Below, piece after piece: positions 43,198 through 51,318 of a stretch of DNA of 64,000 nucleotides. How positions within the stretch are numbered: position 1 is the stretch's first letter; the number at the start of each line of letters is the position of its first letter. The notes under the pieces were generated by a model. The model saw only the letters and a program-made list of their open reading frames with translations. It made no database searches and was not told the DNA's origin. The translations under genes and the position numbers were made by a program. The stretch comes from CAYTZH01 sp964442285 (lineage in GTDB: Bacteria; Myxococcota_A; UBA9160; JAFDET01): the NCBI GenBank assembly GCA_964442285.1, contig CAYTZH010000021.1, forward strand, positions 15,692 to 79,691. The letters run 5' to 3'.

Positions 43198-44235
43198 CTA
43201 GGCGCCGGCCAGCCAGCCGGCAGCGCGCTCGAGGCACCAGAAGGCTGCCAGCGCACCCAGCACGTGGACGGGCAGCGCCGGGGCCCAGCGCGGAAGCGCC
43301 TGGGCCCACCGGCGCACGGCCGCCCAGGCCAGCAGCAGCGCGCCCACGAAGGCCAGCTGGCCGAGCTCGATGCCGACATTGAAGGAGACCAGCGCCAGGG
43401 GGATCTCGTGCTGCGGAAGGCCGGCCTCGGTGAGTGCGCCGGCGAAGCCCAGGCCGTGGAGCAGGCCGAAGCCGCCGGCCACGGCCCAGGGGCGCCGGCC
43501 CAGAGGCGAGGCGTGCCCGTTCTGGGCGTGTGCGATCTCCACCGCCAGCCAGAAGATGCTGAGCGCGATGAGCAGCTCGACCGGCGCCGACGGCACTTGG
43601 ACGACGCCGAGGGCCGCGAGACCGAGGGTGATGCTGTGGCCGCAGGTGAACGCGGTCACCACGCCGACCAGCGGACCGATCCCCCCGACGAGCAGCAGCA
43701 GGCCGAAGACGAAGAGCAGGTGGTCGGTACCGCCGAGGATGTGCCCGAAGCCCATCCGGCCGTAGTCCCGCGCGACCTCGAGCCGCGCGACCCGACCGGG
43801 GATGACCGCGTCGGGGTCGTCGGGTCGCAGCACCAGCCGGGTGCTCAACCCGTCGCGCCAGGCGACGCGCACGAGAGCGTCGGTATCGGTGGTGTCGAGT
43901 CCCGCCACGGCGATCGTCCGCCCCACGAGGCCGCCCTCGCAGACGACCCGGGACCGCTCGGTGACGTGCAGCTCGGACGCCTCCGGCGCCAGGCTCTCGA
44001 CCACGCGACAGTCGCTGGGCAGGACCGGCCAGCGCGAGGCATTCGCCGGACCACGGCGGGGCGTGCGCCAGCGCAGCTCGAAGATCTCGCCCGGACTCCC
44101 TTGCGGCGCCTCCACCAGCTCGAGCAGCACCGGCGCCAGCGGGTGCGCGTCGGCCACGCCCGCGAGCCCGAGGACGGCCCCCGCGAGCCCGAGGGCGGCG
44201 CACGCGACCCACCCCGCGACCCGGGCCCGCCTCAC
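43198..44235 (-). CDS. HupE/UreJ-family membrane protein
   Basis: 345 residues, GTG start overlapping the PpiC gene stop by GTGA. An N-terminal signal-like segment and a periplasmic beta domain (about 30-155) precede six or seven membrane segments with the family motifs HILGGTDHLLFVFGLLLLV, FTCGHSITLGLA, FGLLHGLGFAGAL and FNVGIELGQLAFV. The conserved His and Asp in the first motifs suggest metal (Ni/Co-type) transport. The longer N-terminal domain defines the UreJ_2-like subgroup often found with PpiC and DUF3604 genes. No urease or hydrogenase lies nearby. Confidence 0.86.
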   Translation of the reverse strand: MRRARVAGWVACAALGLAGAVLGLAGVADAHPLAPVLLELVEAPQGSPGEIFELRWRTPRRGPANASRWPVLPSDCRVVESLAPEASELHVTERSRVVCEGGLVGRTIAVAGLDTTDTDALVRVAWRDGLSTRLVLRPDDPDAVIPGRVARLEVARDYGRMGFGHILGGTDHLLFVFGLLLLVGGIGPLVGVVTAFTCGHSITLGLAALGVVQVPSAPVELLIALSIFWLAVEIAHAQNGHASPLGRRPWAVAGGFGLLHGLGFAGALTEAGLPQHEIPLALVSFNVGIELGQLAFVGALLLAWAAVRRWAQALPRWAPALPVHVLGALAAFWCLERAAGWLAGA

Positions 44236-45227
44236 GACTTGCTCCCGGGCGCACGCCGGGACGCGGCGCCGGTCGGCCAGTCCACGTGAACCCGGTAGCG
44301 CGCGACCAGGTGCCCGACGGCGTGCTCGAGGGCGGCCTCGCGCCGCTCGGCGAGGTAGGCGTAGAGGACCCGGCTGCGGATCCGATCGAGCTCCAGATCG
44401 ACGGGCGCTTCGCGCCCGTGGACCCACACCAGGTGGAGCCCGTAGGGAGAGGCGATCGGCTCCGACCAGCGCCCCGGCTCGAGGCCGGCCACGGCATCGC
44501 GGAAGCCCGGCCCCAGGCGATGGGCCAGCTCGCGATCGCTGGCGATCCACGCCCGGTCGAGCATCGGGAAGGCGTCGCCGCGCGCCAGGGCTTCCTCCGG
44601 GGCCACCGCCCCGGCCCGGAGCTCCGCCAGCAGCGCCAACGCGTCGTCCTGCAGTGTTGCCCCGCGTCGCTCGAGAAGGACGAGCTGCGAGAGCCGGGTG
44701 CGGCCCGGCTGGCGGAAGTCCGCGCGATGTCGCGCCAGCCAGGCCTCGAGCTCCGCGTCGCTCGGCGTGCGGCTCGACCCGGCGTGCTTCAGGCGCAGCC
44801 GCATCTGCTCCACCAGGATGCGCCGCACGATCGGATCGCGGTGCTCCAGACCGAGCTCGCGGGCCTGGTCCAGCAGCAGCTCGCGATCGGACGTCTCCTC
44901 GGAGCGCTCGGCGAGGAACGTCATCTTCTCGATCAGGCGCCACTGGACGCCCCGGTCCTCCTCGCCCAGGCCCAGCGCCAGCGCCTCCCGGTAGAGGATC
45001 TCCTCCTCCACCTCGCGGGCGACGAGCGCCTCCACCTCGTCGGGTCGCGCGCGACGGCCCATGACGTTCTCGTAGCGCTCGACCAGGTACGTCACCCGCG
45101 AGCCGGGGATGCGCAGGGACCGGTCCCCGGGCTCCGGCTCGGGCACGAGGCCGTGCAGCCCGAACAGCAGCAGTCCGAGCCCTGCGAACCGGACCACGGG
45201 ACTCCTCACGAGTCGCTGACCACGCAT
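44232..45227 (-). CDS. PpiC/parvulin-type peptidyl-prolyl isomerase, membrane-anchored
   Basis: 331 residues. A short N-terminal hydrophobic segment (about 12-27) likely anchors it, followed by a helical region (about 60-150) as in SurA/PrsA chaperones and a parvulin domain (about 160-290) with GLEPGRWSEPIASPYGLHLVWVHG, the typical parvulin end. It lies between the DUF3604 gene, whose stop it abuts directly (TAG then ATG), and the HupE gene, which overlaps it. It probably acts on the secreted partner protein as a foldase. Location: periplasm or outer face of the membrane. Confidence 0.84.
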   Translation of the reverse strand: MRGQRLVRSPVVRFAGLGLLLFGLHGLVPEPEPGDRSLRIPGSRVTYLVERYENVMGRRARPDEVEALVAREVEEEILYREALALGLGEEDRGVQWRLIEKMTFLAERSEETSDRELLLDQARELGLEHRDPIVRRILVEQMRLRLKHAGSSRTPSDAELEAWLARHRADFRQPGRTRLSQLVLLERRGATLQDDALALLAELRAGAVAPEEALARGDAFPMLDRAWIASDRELAHRLGPGFRDAVAGLEPGRWSEPIASPYGLHLVWVHGREAPVDLELDRIRSRVLYAYLAERREAALEHAVGHLVARYRVHVDWPTGAASRRAPGSKS

Positions 45228-47174
45228 CTACGGGGCCGCCGAGTGCCAGATGGGCGACGTCCAGGCCCGCTCCTGGACCGTCTTCTCCACGTTGGGCGAG
45301 CAGCAGGACTCGAAGCCGGGCACCGAAGGGATCTCCCCGTTGCAGGTGATGCCCTCGGCCAGGCACTCCCAGGTGCTCCAGCGGCAGGTCGGGTTCTCGA
45401 TCACCTTGGCGTAGTAGAAGGCGTCCTCGGACGGGTCGAAGTTCGGGTCCTCCCAGACGGCGCACAGGGTCGAGGCGCCGGGTCCCGTGGGCGTGCAGGT
45501 GGCGAGGTCGACGTCGGCGCCGTTGTTCGGGTCGCCGGCCACCTCGATGGTGGTCTCGTGGCTCACCCCCGCGGCGTCCACCCAGCCCTTGATGATCTGG
45601 ATCCGCTGCAGCGGCGTCCCCGGGGAGCCGGCCGTACCCGGGTCCTGGCTCGCCAGGACGGCGAAGCGCGGCGCGCCACCCGGGGGCACTGGCGGCAGGT
45701 CGCCGCCCATGGGCACCCCGTAGACGTAGCCGGACTCGACGAAGGCACCGCTCGAGCACATCTCGGTGGGGAGGCTCGAACCGCCGAAGAAGCGCACGAC
45801 CGGGCGCGTGCCGCTGGTGGCGTAGCTCTCGCGCCGCCGCATGGCGCCCCAGAGCGATTCCCGCGCGTTCTCCTCCGCCCACAGCACGGTCAACCCGCCC
45901 GGGTTGGTCTCGACGCCGACCGCCCCGAGGGCGGCCACCTCGGCCAGGCGCAGCTCGGGCGACGACTCCACGATGCCTTGGTGACCGGGCCAGCCCTGCT
46001 CCTCGGTGTTGCCCAGCATGTTCGCGTGGCCGTCGGTGCCGCCCACGAAGCCCACCTTCATGGGATTCACGCCGGTCGTGTCCTCGGCTACGAGGGCCGC
46101 GCGCAGTCCGGTTCGCACGTAGTTGCCGGGCGGGAAGGTCTGGTTCGGGTTCGGCGGATCGAGGAGCCCGAGCCGGTCGAGCTTCTCGAAGCCGCACGTC
46201 TCGTCGTTGTTGAGGACGCCGGTGCGGCACTCCGACTCGCCCTTGTGCTGGGTGATCTCCACGAGCGTCTCGAAGCTGGCGCGCTTGGCGTTCTGGACCG
46301 CGCTGCTCGACGAGAAGTCGAACATCGCGCCGTTGGACTGGTTCGAGCTGTGCGGGATCGCGAGCACGTCGCAGCCCGGCAACGAGTCGAGGCAGGTCGT
46401 CTGGAGTGCGTCGTGCAGCGCCTCGGGTGTGCTCACCTCGAAGTAGCTGACGGGCCGCGTGGGCACGATCTCGTTGCGGAAGACCACGTTGCGATGGAGG
46501 CTCTGCTGGTTCGTGTTGGCGGTCCACTCGTAGGCGACGAAGGTCGTGAACTCGCAGGCGCTGGTGCGGTCGTAGTGCTCCTCGGCGGCCGCCTGGATCT
46601 CCAGCCAGACCGACTCGGCGACCGAGAGGCAGTTCTCGCGGCCGACGCCGCAGAAGGCGAAGGGGGTCGGGCTCGGCTGGACCAGCTGGAAGCCGAAGAC
46701 TAAGAATCCGAGCGGAAGCCCCTGGCCGGGCGGCGGCGGGATCGCGTCCCGGTACAGCACGCACTCCTGGCTGGCGTAGCCCACGCTGCCCGGGTCCATG
46801 CACATCACCGTCTCGCCGAAGTACTCGGCGTGGTCGGTGACGAACCCCCAGTCGAGGGGGCGCGCGATCTGCGTGCTGCGCTGGGCGACGTCGTTGGCGT
46901 CGTAGGGCGGGAGATCGAGCGGGGCGGTGCCCTTGGCGAAGGCGTAGGCCTCGCGCGGGGTGGTCCGGGTCTCGATCATCACCGCATCGAACGAGTGGGT
47001 CGAGTGGGAGTGCGTGTCGCCGAACAGCGGCTGCCGGTAGGGGGCGTAGTTGGAGCACGGCTCCCGGCCGGCCTCCATGTACACGGCCGGCTTGCACTGC
47101 TGGTTTCCGGACAGCAGCAGGCCGAGGGCGAGGAATACCAGCAGGCGGGCGCGGGGGCGAGAGGGCGCGTTCAT
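45228..47174 (-). CDS. Secreted DUF3604-family metalloprotein
   Basis: 648 residues from ATG 47174 (an upstream in-frame start at 47285 is less likely because the signal peptide follows MNAPSRPR). The motif FGDTHSHSTHSFDAVM at the N-terminus and FVGGTDGHANML in the middle are PHP-like metal-binding motifs of DUF3604. Eight or more paired Cys suggest disulfides in the periplasm. DUF3604 proteins are often found in deltaproteobacterial genomes together with PpiC and HupE, as here. Their activity is not established, and hydrolysis of a phosphate or sulfate ester is possible. It is the first gene of the operon. Confidence 0.86.
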   Translation of the reverse strand: MNAPSRPRARLLVFLALGLLLSGNQQCKPAVYMEAGREPCSNYAPYRQPLFGDTHSHSTHSFDAVMIETRTTPREAYAFAKGTAPLDLPPYDANDVAQRSTQIARPLDWGFVTDHAEYFGETVMCMDPGSVGYASQECVLYRDAIPPPPGQGLPLGFLVFGFQLVQPSPTPFAFCGVGRENCLSVAESVWLEIQAAAEEHYDRTSACEFTTFVAYEWTANTNQQSLHRNVVFRNEIVPTRPVSYFEVSTPEALHDALQTTCLDSLPGCDVLAIPHSSNQSNGAMFDFSSSSAVQNAKRASFETLVEITQHKGESECRTGVLNNDETCGFEKLDRLGLLDPPNPNQTFPPGNYVRTGLRAALVAEDTTGVNPMKVGFVGGTDGHANMLGNTEEQGWPGHQGIVESSPELRLAEVAALGAVGVETNPGGLTVLWAEENARESLWGAMRRRESYATSGTRPVVRFFGGSSLPTEMCSSGAFVESGYVYGVPMGGDLPPVPPGGAPRFAVLASQDPGTAGSPGTPLQRIQIIKGWVDAAGVSHETTIEVAGDPNNGADVDLATCTPTGPGASTLCAVWEDPNFDPSEDAFYYAKVIENPTCRWSTWECLAEGITCNGEIPSVPGFESCCSPNVEKTVQERAWTSPIWHSAAP

Positions 47175-47244
47175 GACAGGGGTCTCCAGGGGCAGCAGGC
47201 AGCGGTGACATGGACCAGCACCAGGTCGCCGCATGCCGTTGGGA

Positions 47245-47961
47245 TCAGTCGTCGGGCGGGTCGTGCGCGGAGGACGGAGACGCACGACGCGCGGGGGACG
47301 GGGGAACGTCGCGCGACGCCTCCGCGTGCGACACCTCCGAGAGACGCGCGCGCACGCCGACGAGGATCGTGCGCTTCAGCTCTTCGAGATTGCGATCGAG
47401 CAGATCGACGTCCGGCTCCAGCCGGAATCGGAGGAAGGCGCCCTGGAGCAGGGCGACCGCCGTGTGGGCGATGGGCTCCAGATCGGCTTCGGAGAGCCCG
47501 GTGGTGCCCGCGAGGTCCTCGATGAACAGGGCCTCCGAGGCGCGCCAGGACGCCGCCAGGATCTCCCGCGCCGGGCCGCACTCCGGCCCCGTCGCGAGTC
47601 CGACGTGGAAGGGGAACCGCAGCAGGTTCGGCCGCTCGAGCACGATCGATCGCCACGCCCGGAGCAGGGCGTCGATTCGCGCACCGGGATGGGGCGCCGC
47701 CGCGACCGCCTTCTGTACCTCCTCGCGGAGGTCCGTCTGGAGCTTCTGCAGCACCTCGACCAGGAGCGCTTCCTTGCTGCCGAAGTGCCAGTAGAGGGAG
47801 GTCTTCGCGACACCGGCCCGCTTGCAGATCCCGTTCAGGCCGGCCCCGGAGTAGCCGCGCTCGGCCACGAGCTCGGCGGCGGCCGCGACGAGCCGCTCGC
47901 GGGCGTCGTGCGGCCTCGGTCGTGCGCGGTCGCGGCGTGTCCTCGGCACTCGGTCTCCCAT
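47245..47961 (-). CDS. TetR-family transcriptional regulator
   Basis: 238 residues. The HTH is NGICKRAGVAKTSLYWHFGSKEALL, a clear TetR pattern, and a disordered Ala/Pro/Ser-rich end follows. It lies on the same strand as and upstream of the DUF3604 operon (70 bp), and divergent from the small-protein/AurF/MerR operon. The 140-bp gap on that side contains a strong promoter with an embedded palindrome, the likely target of this regulator. ATG 47961. Confidence 0.88.
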   Translation of the reverse strand: MGDRVPRTRRDRARPRPHDARERLVAAAAELVAERGYSGAGLNGICKRAGVAKTSLYWHFGSKEALLVEVLQKLQTDLREEVQKAVAAAPHPGARIDALLRAWRSIVLERPNLLRFPFHVGLATGPECGPAREILAASWRASEALFIEDLAGTTGLSEADLEPIAHTAVALLQGAFLRFRLEPDVDLLDRNLEELKRTILVGVRARLSEVSHAEASRDVPPSPARRASPSSAHDPPDD

Positions 47962-48035
47962 GGGCGCATTCTGACCAGGGAGTTCCTCTATACCACTCGG
48001 AACACTGCTGTACCAAGGAGTACATTCGTCAAAAA

Positions 48036-48064
48036 TTGACAGCTCTTACTGTTACAGTTAGATT
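48036..48064 (+). promoter_or_regulatory. Sigma70-like promoter with an embedded palindrome
   Basis: TTGACA (48036-48041) and TAGATT (48059-48064) are 17 bp apart, a consensus -35 and a 4/6 -10 box, and both lie in the AT-richest stretch of the area. The spacer contains the palindrome ACTGT-T-ACAGT (48048-48058), where a repressor would block initiation. It would drive the small protein-AurF-MerR operon that starts 38 bp further on. An additional GTAC-N6-GTAC pair lies upstream. Confidence 0.65.
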
Positions 48065-48101
48065 GCCTCTGAGACGATACGAGACTTGGGAGGACCCAGC
48101 G

Positions 48102-48422
48102 ATGACCGAGAGCAAGCCGCGACCCGGGCACACGGGGCTGGCGGATCTGGTGCGCGAGGCGGTGGAGGACGGGGCCAACAGCGTGGAGGAGATCCACCGG
48201 GCCATCGCCGACCTGCCCCTCGAGGTGCTCGAGCGCCTGGACGTCTTCCGGGAGACGGTGCGCGACGTGCGCCGCATCCAGGACACGTCGATCGGAGCCC
48301 TGTACGACGTGATCCGTCGCGTGAACGAGGAGGTGACCCGCCTGGCCCACGAGCTGGGGGAGGTCGCCTCCCAGGGCGCTGCGCAGGGGGGCGAGGACGC
48401 CCAGGACGAGCGCTCCTCGTGA
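48102..48422 (+). CDS. Small acidic helical protein, family not recognised
   Basis: 106 residues with a GGGAGG ribosome site six bases before ATG. The sequence is predicted helical: LADLVREAVEDGANSVEEIH and a coiled-coil-like heptad region FRETVRDVRRIQDTSIGALY, ending in an acidic disordered tail. No known domain or membrane segment. The stop overlaps the AurF GTG start (GTGA), so the two are translated together. It may be a partner or assembly factor for the diiron protein, or a phasin-like helical protein; this is inference. It is the first gene after the strong promoter. Confidence 0.75.
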   Translation: MTESKPRPGHTGLADLVREAVEDGANSVEEIHRAIADLPLEVLERLDVFRETVRDVRRIQDTSIGALYDVIRRVNEEVTRLAHELGEVASQGAAQGGEDAQDERSS

Positions 48423-49318
48423 GCGCCGCCGCGCCGACCGAGGCCCACCCGCGCACGGCGGAGCGCGCGCGCCAGCTGGTGTCGGCCTCCGCGCGCCGCA
48501 GCTTCGATCCCTTCCAGGAGATCGACTGGGAGGTGCCCATCGACGATACGGCCTTCCACCTGGCCCCGGAGACGCTGCCGCTCTACGGCACGCCGCTCTG
48601 GGACGCCATGAGCGAGGGGGAGCGCTTCCGCTACAGCCGGCACGAGTGCGCGTCGCTGTGCGGCGCGGGTATCTGGTTCGAGAACATCCTGATGCACTGC
48701 GTGGTCGGCCACCTCTACGACATGCCGGCCGACGACGGGGCCCAGCACTACCTGCTGGTGGAGACCGCGGACGAGTGCCGGCACTCGGCCATGTTCGGGG
48801 AGTACATCCGGCGCGCCGGCACGCCGGCCTACCGGCCGTCGGCCGGGCTGCGCAGCGCCGGGCGCTTCATGAAGGCCGCGGTGACGCGGCCCGGCGCCTA
48901 CGTGGCGATCCTCGTCGCCGAGGAGATCCTCGACGCCAGCAACCGCGCCACCATGGCCCACGCGGGCGTGCACCCCATCCCCGCGGCCATGGCCCGCATC
49001 CACGTGATCGAGGAGGCGCGCCACATGGCCTTCGCGCGCACCTGGCTGGAGGAGTGCTGGCCCCAGCTCGATCTCGCGACCCGGAGCGCCGCCATTGCCA
49101 TGGCGCCCTTCGTGGCCCGGGGCATCGCGGACGCCCTGGTGAACCCGGAGGTCTACGACACGCTCGAGATCGAAGGGGGCTACGCAGCTGCGCGTCACAA
49201 TCGGCACCACGCGGATCGCGTGCGGCGCGACCTGGCGCCGCTCCTGACGTTCCTCGGCGAGGTGGGCGTGCTTCCCCGGGCGGCGCGACCGCTCTGGTAT
49301 GGTCTCGGTCTCCTCTAG
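48419..49318 (+). CDS. AurF-type diiron oxygenase
   Basis: 299 residues. The ligand set matches the AurF family: Glu88 (WFENILMH), Glu119 and His122 (ETADECRHSAMF), Glu168 (AEEILD), and His195, Glu199 and His202 (HVIEEARHMAF), with spacing equal to AurF for the last three. AurF-type enzymes oxidise arylamines or, in related groups, other substrates at a carboxylate-bridged diiron centre. Start is GTG 48419, overlapping the preceding small gene. The MerR gene follows in the same frame 30 bp later. Substrate unknown; the context does not include a polyketide or nitro-compound pathway. Confidence 0.85.
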   Translation: MSAAAPTEAHPRTAERARQLVSASARRSFDPFQEIDWEVPIDDTAFHLAPETLPLYGTPLWDAMSEGERFRYSRHECASLCGAGIWFENILMHCVVGHLYDMPADDGAQHYLLVETADECRHSAMFGEYIRRAGTPAYRPSAGLRSAGRFMKAAVTRPGAYVAILVAEEILDASNRATMAHAGVHPIPAAMARIHVIEEARHMAFARTWLEECWPQLDLATRSAAIAMAPFVARGIADALVNPEVYDTLEIEGGYAAARHNRHHADRVRRDLAPLLTFLGEVGVLPRAARPLWYGLGLL

Positions 49319-49348
49319 TTTCCCGGCGGGACGCAGGGAGGGTCGGTC

Positions 49349-50119
49349 CTGGCCACGAGCAGCCGCGACGAGAGCCACGAGGGCTCTCCTCGCTACAGCA
49401 TCGACGAGCTCTCCGCGCGCAGCGGCGTCCCGAGCCGGACCATCCGCTTCTACCAGGCTCGGGGCCTGCTTCCGGCCCCCGAGCGGCGCGGTCGCAGCGC
49501 CTTCTACGGACCCGAGCACGAGGAGCGCCTCGCGCTGGTGGCGCACCTGCAGGACCGCGGGCTGCACCTGCGCGCCATCCGCGACCTGCTGCGGCGCGGC
49601 GGCGTGGAGCCCCTCTCCGTCGACGATTGGCTCGGCATCAGCGACCGCTTGCGCGCCCCCTGGTCCGAGGATCGACCGGAGATCCTGAGCGAGGAGGCGC
49701 TGGCGGAGCGGATCGGCGAGCGGCCGGCCGGAACCCTCGCGCTGCTGGAGAAGGCGCGTCTGGTGGTGCGGGAGCCGGCCGCGGCGGGAGGCTTCCGGAT
49801 CCCGAGCCCCGGCCTCCTGGAGGTGTCGCTCCGCCTGCTCGATGCGGGCATCGACCTGGGCACCGTGCGCGAGGCCGGCGAGATCGTGCGCCGGCACATG
49901 GCCCGGGCGGGCCGCGAGCTGGTCGATCGGCTGACCCGACGCGCCGGCCGCGGCCTCGGACGCACCGCCAAGGCGGAGGACGTGAGCGCCGCCATCGAGG
50001 GGCTGCGCCCGGTCGCGGCGGACGCCGTCCGCCTCATCTTCGCGAGCGAGCTCGAGCGCGCCCTGCGCGCCCACGTGGAGTCGGCCGGCCGCTCCTCCTC
50101 CCCGCAGCGGCGGCGCTGA
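49349..50119 (+). CDS. MerR-family regulator with a probable CTG start
   Basis: 256 residues. The HTH is YSIDELSARSGVPSRTIRFY and the following YQARGLLPAPERRGRSAFY is the MerR wing; GLHLRAIRDLL and the second half form a helical dimer/effector region. The frame is open from the AurF stop codon in the same frame, yet contains no ATG, GTG or TTG before the HTH. CTG at 49349 is the only near-cognate start, eight bases after AGGGAGGG. A start at GTG 49538 would lose the HTH. It probably controls its own operon. Confidence 0.8.
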   Translation: MATSSRDESHEGSPRYSIDELSARSGVPSRTIRFYQARGLLPAPERRGRSAFYGPEHEERLALVAHLQDRGLHLRAIRDLLRRGGVEPLSVDDWLGISDRLRAPWSEDRPEILSEEALAERIGERPAGTLALLEKARLVVREPAAAGGFRIPSPGLLEVSLRLLDAGIDLGTVREAGEIVRRHMARAGRELVDRLTRRAGRGLGRTAKAEDVSAAIEGLRPVAADAVRLIFASELERALRAHVESAGRSSSPQRRR

Positions 50120-50318
50120 GCGCGAACGACCGGCCGTTCTCCCCGGCGCCCGCGGGCTCGCTGCAGCCGTCGCCGGGAGCCCCGCCGGGGACCCCTCGTC
50201 GGTCGGGCGGGAGCGCCTCCGCGACGCGCGCGCCCATTGCGGATACCTTCCGAAGGCCGCAACGGAATCCGGGGGCGCCCCCATCTCCGACCTCGATCCC
50301 GCCCGACAGCACGACCGG

Positions 50319-51245
50319 ATCCGCGCCGTCCGCCTCCACCGTTTCGGCGAGGACCCACGGATCGACGAGATCGCCGCACCGGCGCGGCCTGCGCGCGGCG
50401 AGATCCTGATCGATGTCTCGGCGGTCGGAGTCGGCGCCTGGGACCTCGCCGTTGCGGACGGGAGGCTCGCCCGGTTCCTCCCGGATGGCCTGCCGTGCAC
50501 GTTGGGCGCACAGCTGTGCGGCCGAGTGCACGAGATCGGCGGCGACGTCGAGGGCTTCGCGGTCGGCGACCGGGTGATGGCCAATCCCGGAATCGTCGGG
50601 GCATGGGCAGACCGCGTCCTCGTGCACGCGTCCGCCTGCGGCCGGGCACCCCGAACCGCCAGCGACCCGGAAGCAGCGGCCACGCCGGTCCGCGCGCTCG
50701 CCGCCTGGCAGGCGCTCGACCTGCTCGACCTGCCGACGGGATCGACGCTGCTGGTCGTCGGCGCGGGCGGAGCGGTCGGGCGCGCGGCGGTCGAGATGGC
50801 GCGTGCGCGCGGTCTGCGGGTGATCACGATCGCGGGGGCCCGGGCCCTGGAGCCGCTTCGCCGACTCGGCGCCGATCTTGCCGTCGATCATCGCACGGAG
50901 TGGCGTCAGCGCCTGGCGCCCGCCGTGCCGCGAGGCGTGGAGGGGGCCTTGGACCTCGTCGGCGGCGAGTCCCTCACCCGTGGCCTCGACCTGGTCCGGG
51001 ATGGAGGCCGGGTCGTGACGACCATCTCGGGCGCGGCTCGGATCGAAGCCCCGCGAGGCCTCGACATCCGCTTCCTCGCGATGAAGAGCACCCCCGGCGC
51101 CCTCGACGCCATCGCCGATTGGGTCGAGCGGGGCCGGCTGACCACGCCGGTCGACCGCACCTTCGCGCTCGAGGAGGCACCTGCCGCCCTCGACGCGATG
51201 CGCTCCCGCGATCGCGCCCCTGGCGAGCTGGTGCTGCTGTCTTGA
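50319..51245 (+). CDS. MDR-family alcohol dehydrogenase / quinone oxidoreductase without a recognisable start codon
   Basis: Homology to zinc-independent MDR proteins begins at about 50319 (IRAVRLHRFGEDPRIDE, where the family usually has MRAVRLHRFG). The NADPH-binding motif is LLVVGAGGAVGRAAVE and the end has the typical SRDRAPGELVLLS. From an upstream point before 50160 through 50501 the frame is open but contains no ATG, GTG or TTG; the first is TTG 50502, inside the GroES-like domain. So either an unusual start (ATC 50319) is used or the gene is damaged. No zinc ligands. Quinone or enone reduction is likely. Confidence 0.6.
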   Translation: MRAVRLHRFGEDPRIDEIAAPARPARGEILIDVSAVGVGAWDLAVADGRLARFLPDGLPCTLGAQLCGRVHEIGGDVEGFAVGDRVMANPGIVGAWADRVLVHASACGRAPRTASDPEAAATPVRALAAWQALDLLDLPTGSTLLVVGAGGAVGRAAVEMARARGLRVITIAGARALEPLRRLGADLAVDHRTEWRQRLAPAVPRGVEGALDLVGGESLTRGLDLVRDGGRVVTTISGAARIEAPRGLDIRFLAMKSTPGALDAIADWVERGRLTTPVDRTFALEEAPAALDAMRSRDRAPGELVLLS

Positions 51246-51318
51246 CCCTCGTGCCAACGTCCGGCCGTTGCATCCGAGGTACAGGCAGGACCCGCGCGGA
51301 CACCTACCCTCCCATTCG

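Noticed and set aside
43198..47211. A 1337-residue minus-strand frame covering HupE, PpiC and DUF3604
   Set aside because: Only its last 345 codons (HupE) have homology; the rest overlaps well-defined genes in other frames.
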